The position numbers were made by a program, and so were the translations under genes. 64,000 bases of DNA from Micrasema longulum (Eukaryota; Arthropoda; Insecta; Trichoptera; Brachycentridae), in assembly GCA_022494885.1 (NCBI GenBank), contig JAGVSM010002775.1, positions 1-64,000 on the forward strand. The letters run 5' to 3'. Under the pieces are notes generated by a model. The model saw only the letters and a list, made by a program, of their open reading frames with translations. It did not search any database and was not told the DNA's origin. Below are positions 43,160 to 53,345 of this stretch, piece by piece. How positions within the stretch are numbered: the stretch's first letter is position 1; the number at the start of each line of letters is the position of its first letter.

Positions 43160-43650
43160 AGATAATATAATATAAGTTAGTATAAATATAATTTCCACCA
43201 AGAAGCTACAGAAAGTGGCTTGGTGCGATTTAAGTTTTAGTAAAAATATGAAAACTGTAAAAATGTATAGTTATATTATTTTTGTTTTTTTAAGATAAAG
43301 AGGAAGTGTCATGTTTTACACTAGTTAACTTTATTTATGCAATTATATTGAAGTAGTTATGATGTTAGCACACATACGCTTGCAAAACAATAAATAAATG
43401 CCGAAATTCAGATTAATTGCAGTTTCGACGTAATGTAACGTGAAACTTAGGTGTGTGAAACATAATAAAGAAACTCAATTAACATAATCTTCAGTGCGTA
43501 TATTATGGCTACATGTAGTTTATATACAAACATACTAAAAAAAACTTCAATTACTTCATTTTCCGTTCAAAACATTTTCACAAAAACCCCACAACATCCG
43601 CACATTTTACCGGTGCTACCTTCCATACAGTGGCGTAGATACACTTTTGT
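43160..43650. other. Intergenic DNA, nothing recognised
   Basis: AT-rich; the 43130-43162 stretch is a short AAAAT-type simple repeat. Confidence 0.4.
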
Positions 43651-43654
43651 AACA

Positions 43655-43872
43655 TCATCATCATTCCCTTTCCACACATAATGATGCATAGGGCACTGCA
43701 TTGGTGCACAAATCGCAGCGTATCATGATCATTTTTGTTACATGAAGGCAAGATGATTAGTCTTACGCTTCAGGTGCCAGTCAAGGGACTACGAAATATT
43801 CTAGTGTGAAAACACCCTTTTTAAATAAATATTTTATGTCAACCATGTCGGGAATCAAATCCGAGACTAAGC
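43655..43872 (-). mobile_element. SINE family S1, inverted copy, head truncated
   Basis: Contains, in reverse, GTCGGGAATCAAATCC (damaged B box), AAGGGTGTTTTCACACTAG, CTTGCCTTCATGTAACA, GTGCACCAATGCAGTGCCC and GGGAATGATGATGATG. Confidence 0.85.
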
Positions 43873-43952
43873 GAAAATCTTATCTAATCGAACCTTAACG
43901 TTGTAAGTCAAAATACTTGATGGAAGTTAATTGTAATTAATTAAAGAAATAA

Positions 43953-44092
43953 AAGACGAGTTATACTTTAATTCACAAATTTGGAATATCTGTGACCGGT
44001 TTCATCACTTTCGCGACATCTTCGAGACTGGGAAAGCGATGAAACCGGTCACTGGATATTCCAAATTTGCGGATTAAAGTATCACTCGTCCC
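43953..44092. mobile_element. Near-perfect palindromic element, about 140 bp
   Basis: Arms of about 60 bases (TTTGGAATATCTGTGACCGG then TTTCATCACTTTCGC on the left; GCGATGAAACCGGTCAC then TGGATATTCC on the right) flank a short centre GACATCTTCGAGACTGG. The outer ends GACGAGT and ACTCGTC also pair. It may be a solo foldback or a retroelement terminal structure. No ORF. Confidence 0.85.
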
Positions 44093-44099
44093 CAAGTAC

Positions 44100-44795
44100 T
44101 TGATTTCGAAAAAGTACATACATTGTTTAGTTTGTAACGTATTAATATCCATTATAAAATGTTTAAAAATATTAATATGTGTAAATCACATATAAATCAT
44201 GCTATCAGAATCTTCTAATATTACTTCCTTTTCACATTCGTTTATATAATTACTATTATTTTTTGCAATTAATTGCCCAAAAGAGTTATGTTCAAAAATT
44301 ACTTATCTGTCGTGGCTATTTAGATATTTTAAATACTGAATTTTGCGATTTCAAACATAGCTTTTTGACACACTTTTAAATTAAACATTTTTCAGTGTAT
44401 AATTAATTTACGAACTTTGTTGATATCGTAAGGAAATTTTTAACTGATCAACTATTTGAATTTCCTTTTTTTCTCGGTTTTCAAGGGGGATATTCACTAA
44501 GCTTATTTATTTATTTAGAATACAAAAAATTTGGAAAAACCTACAGATTTAATTCTTTTACTTAAGATACATCAAAAGAGAACATATAATATAGTAGGAC
44601 CTGCCGTACAATTATATGCATTCATTTTTGATTAATAAAATTATACGACGGTTCAAACAATAAATAAAATAAAATAATGCGTCTTAAAACAATTTTTTTC
44701 ATAAAAGTGGAAGGAAAAGAAAAAGCGATAAAACAAGGTGAGAGTGAGAAGGGAAAATAAAGAGAATTAAAAGAGGAAATATGAGGAAAATTAGG
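44100..44795. other. Intergenic DNA, nothing recognised
   Basis: AT-rich sequence without shared repeats; purine-rich at 44700-44790. Confidence 0.4.
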
Positions 44796-44797
44796 AT

Positions 44798-45274
44798 TGT
44801 ATATGTCGCCGCCAAATAGTTAAATCAGTCACTCTACTGTGCTAGGCTGTTCATTAAATGCCGACATTCAACTGAACGTCTAGGCCGTTCATTGAATAAA
44901 TAAAGATAGCTCAACGTTCAATGCGTTTGCTGGTTCAAACCTAGCCCTTTGAAAACGGCTGAACTAAAAGCCGCTGGATCAAGTTAGGATAAGTTGGGTT
45001 AAGTTTTATAAAAAAAAAACGTTTTTACTTAACTTATAAAGTCAAGTTATGAATTGATTATTAAGTTTTAAGTTAAGCAAAAAAACTTTTTTTAAATAAA
45101 ACTTAACCCAACCTAAGTTCACATAACAAAATATTTTTAAAACATATATAATTGTTATATTAAGATTAAAGAGGCTAAGCAACGTTCAAGCCTTTCGTAT
45201 GCCAGCATTCAATGAACAGCCTAGCCGCTTAGTTGAGTGGCTACTTTATCTATTTGGCGGTGGCATATATACCG
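44798..45274. mobile_element. Foldback/MITE element M1, about 477 bp
   Basis: Both halves are inverted copies. Outer ends read ATATGTCGCCGCCAAATAG and, in reverse from the right, ATATGCCACCGCCAAATAG. Next come GCTAGGCTGTTCATT on both arms, and around the centre GTTGGGTTAAGTTTTAT against ATAAAACTTAACCCAAC. Essentially the whole element is a long imperfect hairpin with a centre near 45030. No coding capacity. Confidence 0.88.
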
Positions 45275-45279
45275 CATGA

Positions 45280-46070
45280 TCGCCCACCCATACGCCTACG
45301 CCACTGCATTTTTACTAAACCTTTGCAGTGCCTGGCCATTAATTTATAAAACTTATTTAGTAAATTGCCACAATTGAGGCGAGGAGACAATGGATGTAAG
45401 TCAATGTCGAACCAAAATAGAATTAGGTGGACTATTGTGTGGTTTATGAAGGTTCATTATATGAATTCATTTTATTACCTACGGTACTAAAATTACAATA
45501 GGGATGTGCCCGTCAAGACCGGACGCGGACGTCCAAAAATAAACCGATGTTTCCTTATCCTCGTTTATTAGAATATTTGGAAATAAACTTCCCTCGTCAA
45601 TGAGGAAATTCAGTTTTTTTTAGTTGTTAATAGACTATTAAACTAACTAAAAAAAAAAATTCAATTTTTGTATATCGTTTTATCAGCGCTACGATTTTTT
45701 CAATATTTTGTATTTCTGAAATAACTCCGCGTGTAACGTCAGGGGTTTATTTCCACTTATTCTCATTCAGTTCTTCCCATTGGCGCAGAAGCGACAAGCA
45801 GACCGGGAATCTTCCATAGCTCTCAGATCATACGTTGATTTACATGAAACAGTGACGTCATTCAAAGTAATGCGTTTTTATCAAAATATTTCTTATTATT
45901 TTTTTCTGTACATTTTCAAGAAACTTGGCGATACAAATTGAATGCTCTAATTTTTACCCCGCGTAAGAAAACATTTTTTGTATCCAATTTCCCTTAGGGC
46001 TGAAGTTCCTCATTGCAAGTAATTGTATACAATAACCTGGTACGCAAAGGTATCAATTTTAAACGTGTCC
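45280..46070. other. Intergenic DNA, nothing recognised
   Basis: No coding signal and no shared repeats. Confidence 0.4.
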
Positions 46071-46074
46071 AGGC

Positions 46075-46292
46075 GGTTAAAGAATACAGTTATCTGTGAA
46101 ACAGAACCAGAATTTTGGACAAGTGTTTTTGATTCAATGGCAACTCTGTAAAAATCTCGAAAATGAGTGTAGTAGTTGCGGCTTCCGTAATTGTGGCAAT
46201 GAGCATGTAACAGATAATTGGGATACGCTGAATTTACAAGTGCTTTATGACCCATCGGATGTAGATTGAAAGTAGTGATGATAATGATAGGA
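46075..46292 (+). mobile_element. SINE leader module plus S1-like 3' end
   Basis: AGAATACAGTTATCTGTG, GAACCAGAATTTTGGAC and GTTTTTGATTCAATGGC match the leader seen at 63800 and 28690. The tRNA head is not recognisable. The end CATGTAACAGATAATTGGGA, CCCATCGGATGTAGATTG, GTGATGATAATG is S1-like. The minus frame 46010-46255 is spurious. Confidence 0.6.
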
Positions 46293-46499
46293 GTCTATTA
46301 TGTTCTTGATAAAATTTACTGTGCGAATTTAAAAAAAAAATGAGAAAGCAGCGTTATGCACAAAATTGAAATGTCAGAATCAAAACAATTATTTTCATTA
46401 AAAAAAGAGATTTAAGTATAGATTAAAAGGTAAGAACACGAGCATGTATATAAGTATTATAAAAATATAATTATGTAGGCCTGTTTCATACCAATGGAT

Positions 46500-46735
46500 A
46501 GAACACGCGACCCCCTTACGAGTAAAAAAGGATCTGGCTGACCACCCCCCCCCCCCCCAGAACCATTTATTTGTTGACAAAATAAATCAAATTAAGGACT
46601 GAGGGAGGAAGCGGGTGGTGCCATATCTTTTTAAGGTGACTAAATCCTTAAGGAGGGGGGGGGGCAGGCTGCCAGATCTTAATCACCTTAAAAATATTGC
46701 CCTCTCCACCACAGGACCTTAATTTTATTATATTA
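46500..46735. mobile_element. Inverted-repeat element with poly-C and poly-G loops (M5)
   Basis: The left arm holds GGATCTGGCTGACCA followed by a run of C (about 46543-46557); the right arm holds a run of G (about 46655-46663) followed by CAGGCTGCCAGATCTTAA. A second inner pair matches ATTAAGGACTGAGGG..TTTTTAAGGTGACTAA with its inverse at 46672-46728. The G and C homopolymers are unusual for this DNA. Confidence 0.65.
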
Positions 46736-46743
46736 CTTGTATG

Positions 46744-46832
46744 TTGTATCACCGACCGAAACAAGATTTTCAGCAGCCGAAACTGAATTTCAGCTATTGT
46801 TCTAGTTTCAGCAAAAACTGAAACCTTGTTGT
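46744..46832. repeat. 'TTTCGGTTTC' repeat, copy 2
   Basis: CACCGACCGAAACAAGATTT, AGCCGAAACTGAATTTCAG and TTCTAGTTTCAGC; inverse of the pattern at 18180-18285. Confidence 0.5.
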
Positions 46833-46842
46833 ATTTATTTAT

Positions 46843-47040
46843 TTAAATTTGTTAAAAGTAACTTCAAAACGCCTAAAATTTGGCGTTTTTATCATTAAAC
46901 CTTACATGAGTTTTTTAAATTATTATTAGGTATTAAAATGTGGTTGTCTAGCATGGAACGGGGTATGTACCCTTGTTAGCTGGACAAAGTTTATAAAAAA
47001 AATAATGTATATATAATTAAATGTACGAAATAAATAAATA
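46843..47040. repeat. Family G end followed by a retroelement 3' end
   Basis: 46843-46925 (minus orientation) has GTTAAAAGTAACTTC, AACGCCTAAAATTTGGCG and TTTATCATTAAACCTTAC, the terminal hairpin of family G. 46925-47040 (plus) has GTCTAGCATGGAACGGGG, TATGTACCCTTGTTAGC and an AAATAAATAAATAAA tail, the same 3' end as at 4880-4985. Confidence 0.6.
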
Positions 47041-47070
47041 AAAATTAAATTAAAAAGCATGGGTAAACAC

Positions 47071-47430
47071 GGTTTTTCAGGGCCAGACCGCGAAACTTCA
47101 GAAGAAAATTCCTCGTGGTAAGCTTAAAAAATGCTAATAAAATTTTTCCAAAAAGTCATTAAAAAAAAGTATTTTTTATGATCTCAAAATGTAGTAAATC
47201 CTTAATTTGTCGGACAAGCAGTCCCTCCACAAACCCCTACCCCTCTCCTTGAGGAGGAGTTGTGGAAGGGATGCTAATCCAAGAAATTAAAGACTTACTC
47301 CATTTTGAGACGAAACAAATATTTTTTTATTATAAAATTACTTTTTTGAAAAATTTAATGAGGATTTTTTAAATGCTTACCGTGGGGAATATTCCTCTGA
47401 AGTTCGGGGTTTGGCCCTGAAACCCCGTAT
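47071..47430. mobile_element. Foldback/MITE element M2, about 360 bp
   Basis: The outer ends GTTTTTCAGGGCCAGACC and (reverse from the right) GTTTCAGGGCCAAACCCC pair. So do AACTTCAGAAGAAAATTCC/AACTTCAGAGGAATATTCC, TCTCAAAATGTAGTAAATCC/TCTCAAAATGGAGTAAGTC and, at the centre, CCCTCCACAAACCCC against its inverse. The whole unit is one imperfect hairpin centred near 47248. No ORF. Confidence 0.88.
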
Positions 47431-47499
47431 CTTAAATGAGAAAATTTCTTACTTTTTAGTGTTTTTTGGTTAGTGGTTATGTTGTACATATAACTTATA

Positions 47500-47640
47500 C
47501 AGCCGAACGTTATCTGGCATATCTCGACCGCAGGATTCAGCTGAATCGAAATTTCAGCCAAATTTCGTCCAAAACCGAAACCGCGGCCGAAACTAGCCGA
47601 AACCGAAACCAAAACTTCGGTCGGTCGCTGGCTGTATGCC
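47500..47640. repeat. 'TTTCGGTTTC' repeat, copy 3
   Basis: GAATCGAAATTTCAGCC, AACCGAAACCGCGGCCGAAA and CCGAAACCGAAACC; same vocabulary as 18180-18285 and 46744-46832. The two opposite short frames across it are not genes. Confidence 0.55.
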
Positions 47641-47669
47641 ACTTATTTCCACCATTGATTTTTACTTTT

Positions 47670-47712
47670 TTCACCCCCTAGGGAGTCGCGAACCACAGGT
47701 TGAGAAACACTG
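47670..47712 (-). mobile_element. hAT-type terminal inverted repeat
   Basis: In reverse it reads CAGTGTTTCTCAACCTGTGG then TTCGCGACTCCCTAGGGGG, a form typical of hAT termini (CAGxG..TCTCAACC..TGGTTCGCGAC). The opposite end was not located with confidence. Confidence 0.65.
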
Positions 47713-47714
47713 AT

Positions 47715-48190
47715 GTAGGCGAACAATTTCCAGAAATAATAACTACTTGATATTCAACCTAATGTTTCTCTTTTTTTTTAGTTTAGTCGTTAATTAGTTG
47801 AAATCAAAGTATATTCTATTGTTTCATTTTAACATTTGGATTCTAGACACTTACCTACACTAATTTATTGATCACGGAAAAATAACATCCGCGGATTACC
47901 AGTGGTATTTACAATATAAATTTACTTCCTTTTCCATAACGAAATAATTAAATTGTGCGCATCGAGGTTAATAATTACAATTTCATTACGTAAAATAATT
48001 TAGAATAATACACAATGCTTACTTTATTTATTAACACAATATAGCCTTAAAATATTAATTACCAAATAAAACGTTTTAAAATTTTTTTTCGAGAAAAGAA
48101 ATATTAGCGTTCTTATAATTTGCCGAATATTTCAATTTTGATACGGAAAATTTGATACGAAAAAACAGAATACAACATTTTTCTAGGTAA
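47715..48190. other. Intergenic DNA, nothing recognised
   Basis: AT-rich, no shared repeats. Confidence 0.4.
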
Positions 48191-48194
48191 AATA

Positions 48195-48292
48195 TCATCA
48201 TCATAGTTTCTCTATCCACACCCAGTTTTGCATAGGGCCCGGATTGATTCTTCAACTGTAGAAATACATTTTGCGCTAAGAAGGTAAGATAA
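48195..48292 (-). mobile_element. SINE S1-like 3' fragment (degenerate)
   Basis: ATCATCATAGTTTCTCTATCC, then TTTTGCATAGGGCCCGGATT and GAAGGTAAGAT resemble the reversed S1 3' half (GATGATG, GGGCACTGC, CTTACCTTC). Weak but directly adjacent to the minisatellite. Confidence 0.45.
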
Positions 48293-48300
48293 AATAATAT

Positions 48301-48480
48301 TCATACTCGCAATATAAAATAACTATTTTTGTTCATACTCGTAATATAAAATAACTATTTTTGTTCATACTCGTAATATAAAATAACTATTTTTGTTCAT
48401 ACTCGTAACATAAAATAACTATTTTTGTTCATACTCGTAATATAAAATAACTATTTTTGTTCATACTCGTAATATAAAAT
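48301..48480. repeat. 32-bp minisatellite, about 5.6 copies
   Basis: Units start at 48301, 48333, 48365, 48397, 48429 and 48461, exact period 32. The unit is TCATACTCGTAATATAAAAT plus AACTATTTTTGT. Copies differ at one or two bases (CGC in unit 1, AACATA in unit 4), so the array is young or homogenised. Confidence 0.97.
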
Positions 48481-48584
48481 ATACCGGTAGCCAGGTGGCA
48501 GAAAAGACCATCTGCAGAAGTTAGTTTTCAACAGTTTTATTAAATACACAAATAAATAAAATCTAAATATAAAAAAATGAATAA

Positions 48585-49813
48585 ATGAAAGCTTGTCTTT
48601 TATGGACTCGATAATTACCGGACCAATTTAAATACGGTTTTTTGCAAAGTAATTTAATTTACGTGACTCAGGTTTGTAAATAATAATATCTTTAATATGT
48701 TCATCAGAAAAAAAGCTAGGAGAGAATATTTGTTTTTCATCGAACTTCCAGGGTTGCATTCGACTGAAATGCATATTCCAAAAAAATCGGAGGATGTTGT
48801 TTTTTGGATATAAAAAAAGTGTGTATTTTAACGTTTACAAACATCAATTATTTTTCATGGATACTAGATTGATCAATTTCCTTACAATTCCCTTATTTCT
48901 ACATTTAAACTTATTGTTAATGGATTTTTAGTAAAGCTTAAAAATTTTAACCGATATTTGATATATTTTTGAAAAACCGATTCTTACATAAAATACACCA
49001 CTGTCGGTAAATAGCGCAGAGTTTGACATTTGCAAAAATAATGCTATATTTTAGAAAATTATTATTTTATGTTTTGGAATTCAACCATAAGCAAGTACTT
49101 AAGTACTAGGTACCTAATTATATTCAATATTTGAATATTAAAACGATTTGGTTTTGGAATTCAATCATAAACAAGTACCTAAATAGGTACTTACATATCA
49201 ATGAAAAGTATTTTTGCTTTTAAACGGATAATTTTTGCACGCTTTCACGATATATTCATTTTCCTTTTATTATTGTTTATTTATTGACGGACTTATACAG
49301 TCCATTCCAACAATGGTAAACACAGTTTCTTGTATTAAATATACAGGTACAAATTAAATAAATAACAACTTAATAAAATTGAAGCTAGGACAAAAAAAAT
49401 ACTTTTAGTTATTTATTTTCTTTTAGTTTTGAATTAAACATGAAGTCACGTCAAAACCCGGCTCGCGGTGAAAGGATGACTGAATTCGCGTTGAGCAAGA
49501 GTTGAGTGTCATAATTTTATGACACTCAACTCATCCTCAGGGTAAAACGAGGTCTGACTTTTCTTCATTAACACGTATTCCCGTATTTTCTCCGTGGATT
49601 ATGGCACTTGAGTAGTCATTTTTATATGATTTTGATTTAAGCACGACGAGGCCTATAAGCCAATCACATGAAAAGGTAAAACAAAAACCTCACCCTTATT
49701 AAATTGCAAAAATAAATAACGTGTATCCTTATTTACAAGGAAACGTTTTTTCAACCAGTTAATAGCAGGCGAGCCAACTTTTGAGGAGGACAACGTCTGT
49801 CGGGTCCGCTAGT
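48585..49813 (-). mobile_element. RTE-like non-autonomous repeat, inverted copy with LINE tail inside
   Basis: The 5' end at 49813 reads in reverse ACTAGCGGACCCGACAGACG then TTGTCCTCCTC. Inside, 48960-49200 matches the interior of the copy at 26403 in reverse (TTTTATGTTTTGGAATTCAA, AAGTACTTAAGTACTAGGTA), partly duplicated. The module at 48655-48860 is shared with 26.7 and 51.7 kb. A Jockey-like 3' UTR lies at 49262-49440. Confidence 0.65.
49262..49440 (-). mobile_element. Jockey-like LINE 3' UTR fragment
   Basis: GTTTATTTATTGACGGACTT, CAGTCCATTCCAACAATGG and AATAAAATTGAAGCTAGGAC match 62180-62310, the 3' UTR of the LINE fragment at 62180-62592, in the same orientation. Confidence 0.75.
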
Positions 49814-49814
49814 A

Positions 49815-50405
49815 ATAAATAAAAAACAGCATCATTTAAAATGATAATCAATTATTGAACAGCCCTACTGAAATATTTTAGTTTATAGATTAAAGTCTCG
49901 AATTTGAGTCTTCTTTCATCTCTCCTAAATATCAACAAAAAATAGAGACGGTCTCTTCTGCCATTCTACCGATATATATGATATATGAGGGCATTAGAAT
50001 CCAAGTTAGCATACTCCCGTGTTGGTGTTTTCGAGAAAAATAACAAAAACTGCTACACTTATGCCAAAGAAAGTTTCTATGTTAGAAATGTTATTTTCAC
50101 TTAACTTAAACTTTAAGATACTAATAAATTTGCTTTAATAGAAACACGAAATCAAATAACTTTATTAATATTTGTATAGCACGGTCATTTTGAAAATTTA
50201 AATCTCAAGTCTGTCATTGGTCGAATAAATGGCTGATGGGTATTGTTATGTTTGCACTATTTTCAAACCATCAGAAGTATGATTTTAAACTATATTTGCA
50301 ACTCAACTCATGATTTTTATAAAAATAAAGTTGATAAACTACACAATGAAATCATAACCAAATAAAAAAAAAAAAATGGGGGTTGCTATCTTTGCTTTCA
50401 ATGCC
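49815..50405. other. Intergenic DNA, nothing recognised
   Basis: No coding signal and no shared repeats. Confidence 0.4.
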
Positions 50406-50409
50406 CTCA

Positions 50410-50795
50410 TATATTATATACGGGGTGTTTTTCAAACCCTGTCACATCCGAAACCACGATGATCAGTATGGGCAAGAAGACATAATATAAGCATATTTAA
50501 AAAAATATTTAGAACAAAGAATTTTTTTTAAAGTAAAATATTAAAAAAACCAATGGTTGCTTACTTCAGCAGGGGAGAAGTGAGGGGAGCACGGCGCAGT
50601 ATCAGTTTCCCCCCTCCTCCTCCTCGTTTCTACCCTGCAGAAGTAAGGAACCATTTGCTATTTTTGATATTTTATTTTTTTGAATTTTATTTGTTCTAAA
50701 AAAATATTTTAATGTGCCAATATGTCTTCTTGCTCATACTGATCATCGTGGTTTCGGATGTGACAGGGTTTAATGAACACCTGTATATTATATTT
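50410..50795. mobile_element. Foldback/MITE element M3, about 385 bp
   Basis: Arms start CGGGGTGTTTTTCAAACCCT (left) and, in reverse, CAGGTGTTCATTAAACCCT (right), then share GTCACATCCGAAACCACGAT and GATCAGTATG without a mismatch. The inner arms run to CCAATGGTTGCTTACTTC against its inverse. Direct ATATTATAT words at both outer edges could be a target duplication. The centre is purine-rich then pyrimidine-rich. Confidence 0.9.
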
Positions 50796-50799
50796 GTTG

Positions 50800-51550
50800 G
50801 AAGTAAAATTAATAAATACGAAAGCGCAGTATTTTTTTGCATATGACGTAAGTACTAATAACAAAACTTTGGTTCTTTTGAATTATTTTTATGTGAGTAT
50901 ACGTTAAAACGAGAAATAAAGAAAAGTATTGAATTACCCCATCACATAATATTTTTATTTTGAATCTTGAAATAGGGCAGACATAAAAATATTCTTATGT
51001 GTGCTCTCATAATAACAATGTACATTTATTTTATTTTTAAGTTATTTAATACACATTTCTTAACCTCCTGTTTGGATTTAGATTTGTTTTTCTTCATAGA
51101 TGTTTTTTTTCATTACATAATATTTTTACTACCTTAAACATTAGATAATTTTATGACTTCGCCTTTTTGATAAATGGGAGTCCCCTTTTTACATTTTCTC
51201 TGGTATTGTGATCATGTTCATGATGGCTTTGATATTTTTTTTCCAACATTCTGTGTTTTAAAAAAAATATATTAAACATACACATCATCGTAATGAAAAA
51301 AAATCTTAACTTATATGTTACTACTTTTAATTATATTCTTTTGACATAAATTTTACATTTATGTATCAGTTTATACAAATATACATATTACATATGTACG
51401 ATAGAAATTAATATTATTTGGGCTAGAAAATTAATATTACGAGGAGCCAATACACCCGCCCTAATATTTATAAATATATTTTTTAATTACAATTGCATAC
51501 AAATTCACTAATATACGAGTATTACGGCTTTTAAATTTGATTTTTTTTTG
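50800..51550. other. Intergenic DNA, nothing recognised
   Basis: Strongly AT-rich; no coding signal. Confidence 0.4.
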
Positions 51551-51556
51551 TTTTTT

Positions 51557-51862
51557 TAGTTAATTATTAGGGCTTAGTAATTAACAACAAAAAAAATGCA
51601 AAATAATATAATTAACGTGACTCAGGTTGGTAAATAATAATATATTTAATATGTTTATCAGAAAAAAAGTTAGGAGTGAATATATGTTTTTCATCGAACT
51701 TCCAGGGTTGCATTCGACTGAAATGCATATTCCAAAAAATCGGAGGATGCTGTTTTTTGTATATTCAAAAAGTGTGTATTTTAACGTTTACAAACATCAA
51801 TTATTTTTCATGGATACTGGATTTTTTGTTGTTAATTATTAAGCCCCAATAATTAACAACAT
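51557..51862. mobile_element. TIR element M4 carrying the shared module
   Basis: Outer inverted repeats of about 40 bases: TTAGGGCTTAGTAATTAAC then AACAAAAAA on the left, and TTTTTTGTTGTTAATTATTA then AGCCCC on the right. Between them, 51610-51825 is nearly identical to 48655-48860 (CATCGAACTTCCAGGGTTGC, ATTCGACTGAAATGCATATT, GTTTACAAACATCAATTAT). The + frame 51627-51842 runs through the module and right TIR; I do not recognise it. Confidence 0.8.
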
Positions 51863-51864
51863 TA

Positions 51865-53085
51865 AAAATTAAAGTTAATTAAAATGATTAATAAGTACAT
51901 ATGATACAATATATTGAAAAAAACAATACAAGTAATAACATTAAATACTTTGAATAATAATTACATATGATACAATAACAATCCAATTGAAAGAAATAGC
52001 ATTAAAAGCATATAAAACTAAAAAAATATAAATCATACATATGAAGTAACAAACATAAGCCAGTATACAAAATAATAATTTCATTAATATTAACAGGATA
52101 TAGTACAAAAACGTAATTGTTTTAATGATTTAAATATGGTATATAAAGTATCTAAATTAATCAATAATGCAACAAAATAACGGTTTAAACAATGTAAAAA
52201 AATAAAATGAAACATCAAAATATATAAAGAATAAGTGTACGTATATAAAGTGTTTAAATTAAAATAAATATATTGAAATCTGCTTTTTTTATTTGAATTT
52301 AAGTACCTATTGCATGATATGGTTATTTTTATCAATGTTTTTGAACAAAGAAAGCTTTCTTTTGTAGTTTCTGACAGAAAATTTATGAAATATAATGCAT
52401 TACGATAATGATACATGTCATATACAGTTTTCCAGAATTTTTAGAGATTAAAATCCTTACATAAAAAAATCCTTTGTCTTCTGTCACACAAACGCCCTTC
52501 TATTTTATTTTATCTTAAGTTTTAGAATAAGTCCATATTGTGGGATTTTGTGAAAGGATTCGAATTGGAAATTGAAATAACGATTTTCAATAAAACGCTA
52601 ATTAAAGGATGCTCGGTCGGGAAATCAAATCATCGGTACTATAAAACGGTTTATTGGAATTTGACAACATGCTTTATTTTATCAAGTCAATGTTTGGACG
52701 CTAAATGCGGCATATCATAAAACCACCGAGATTATATCAATTTTATTTTTAGTTACGACAACATTTCTTGATAAGATATCTAGTAGCGTGAAAATAGATG
52801 AATAAAGAAAAGTTGAATGACAACGAGGAACCGAATGAAACAGCTTAGGAATAATATCACCTTAACTGTTTAAAATAGCCATTACGACTGCCGGATTGAA
52901 ATTTTCGTTGTAATTGTCAAATAAAATGCTATGTCCAATGTCACAACAAAAAGTCTATAAATAAAGGTCTCACACTAAAACATGACATAAAAATTAAGAG
53001 TTAGACTTACAATCTCATAAACGGAAGAACATTCGATATTTATACGCCTGGTGACGCCAAAACAATCACTTCAACACAAACACAA
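51865..53085. other. Intergenic DNA, nothing recognised
   Basis: Very AT-rich to 52430, then mixed. The long minus frame 52090-52416 is Tyr/Phe/Leu/Ile-rich low-complexity and is not supported as a gene. Confidence 0.4.
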
Positions 53086-53345
53086 CAAAAATGTGGAAAA
53101 TAAATCGGAAAATTCGTGAATTTCTATGTGACCACCGACCACCATCTGCGCGCCTAGCGAACTGTCATTCAAGAATTTGATAACAAGTAAAATGAACATT
53201 GAGCGAAGGAAACAGCAATGCTACCAACACAACGCCAGCAGCGTCTAATTGAGGAATCAAAAATGGTTTGTTTCTTGGCTCAGCTAAGAAATGGATTCGA
53301 TCACCGACGCCGACGCGCAACAGAACGCAGGCGGTTCAATAATAT
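53086..53345. other. GC-richer stretch, possible promoter or exon
   Basis: CCACCGACCACCATCTGCGC, GCGCCTAGCGAACTG and CGACGCCGACGCGCAAC raise GC well above the surroundings. The + frame 53218-53421 begins MLPTQRQQRLIEESKMVC; it has no recognised domain. It could be an exon or a regulatory region of an unseen gene on either strand. Confidence 0.3.

Noticed and set aside
48301..48480. CRISPR array
   Set aside because: The 32-bp units are directly adjacent with no unique spacers; it is a minisatellite in eukaryotic DNA.
52090..52416. 108-residue minus-strand open frame
   Set aside because: Extremely AT-rich, Tyr/Phe/Leu/Ile-biased, no domain and no upstream promoter-like composition.
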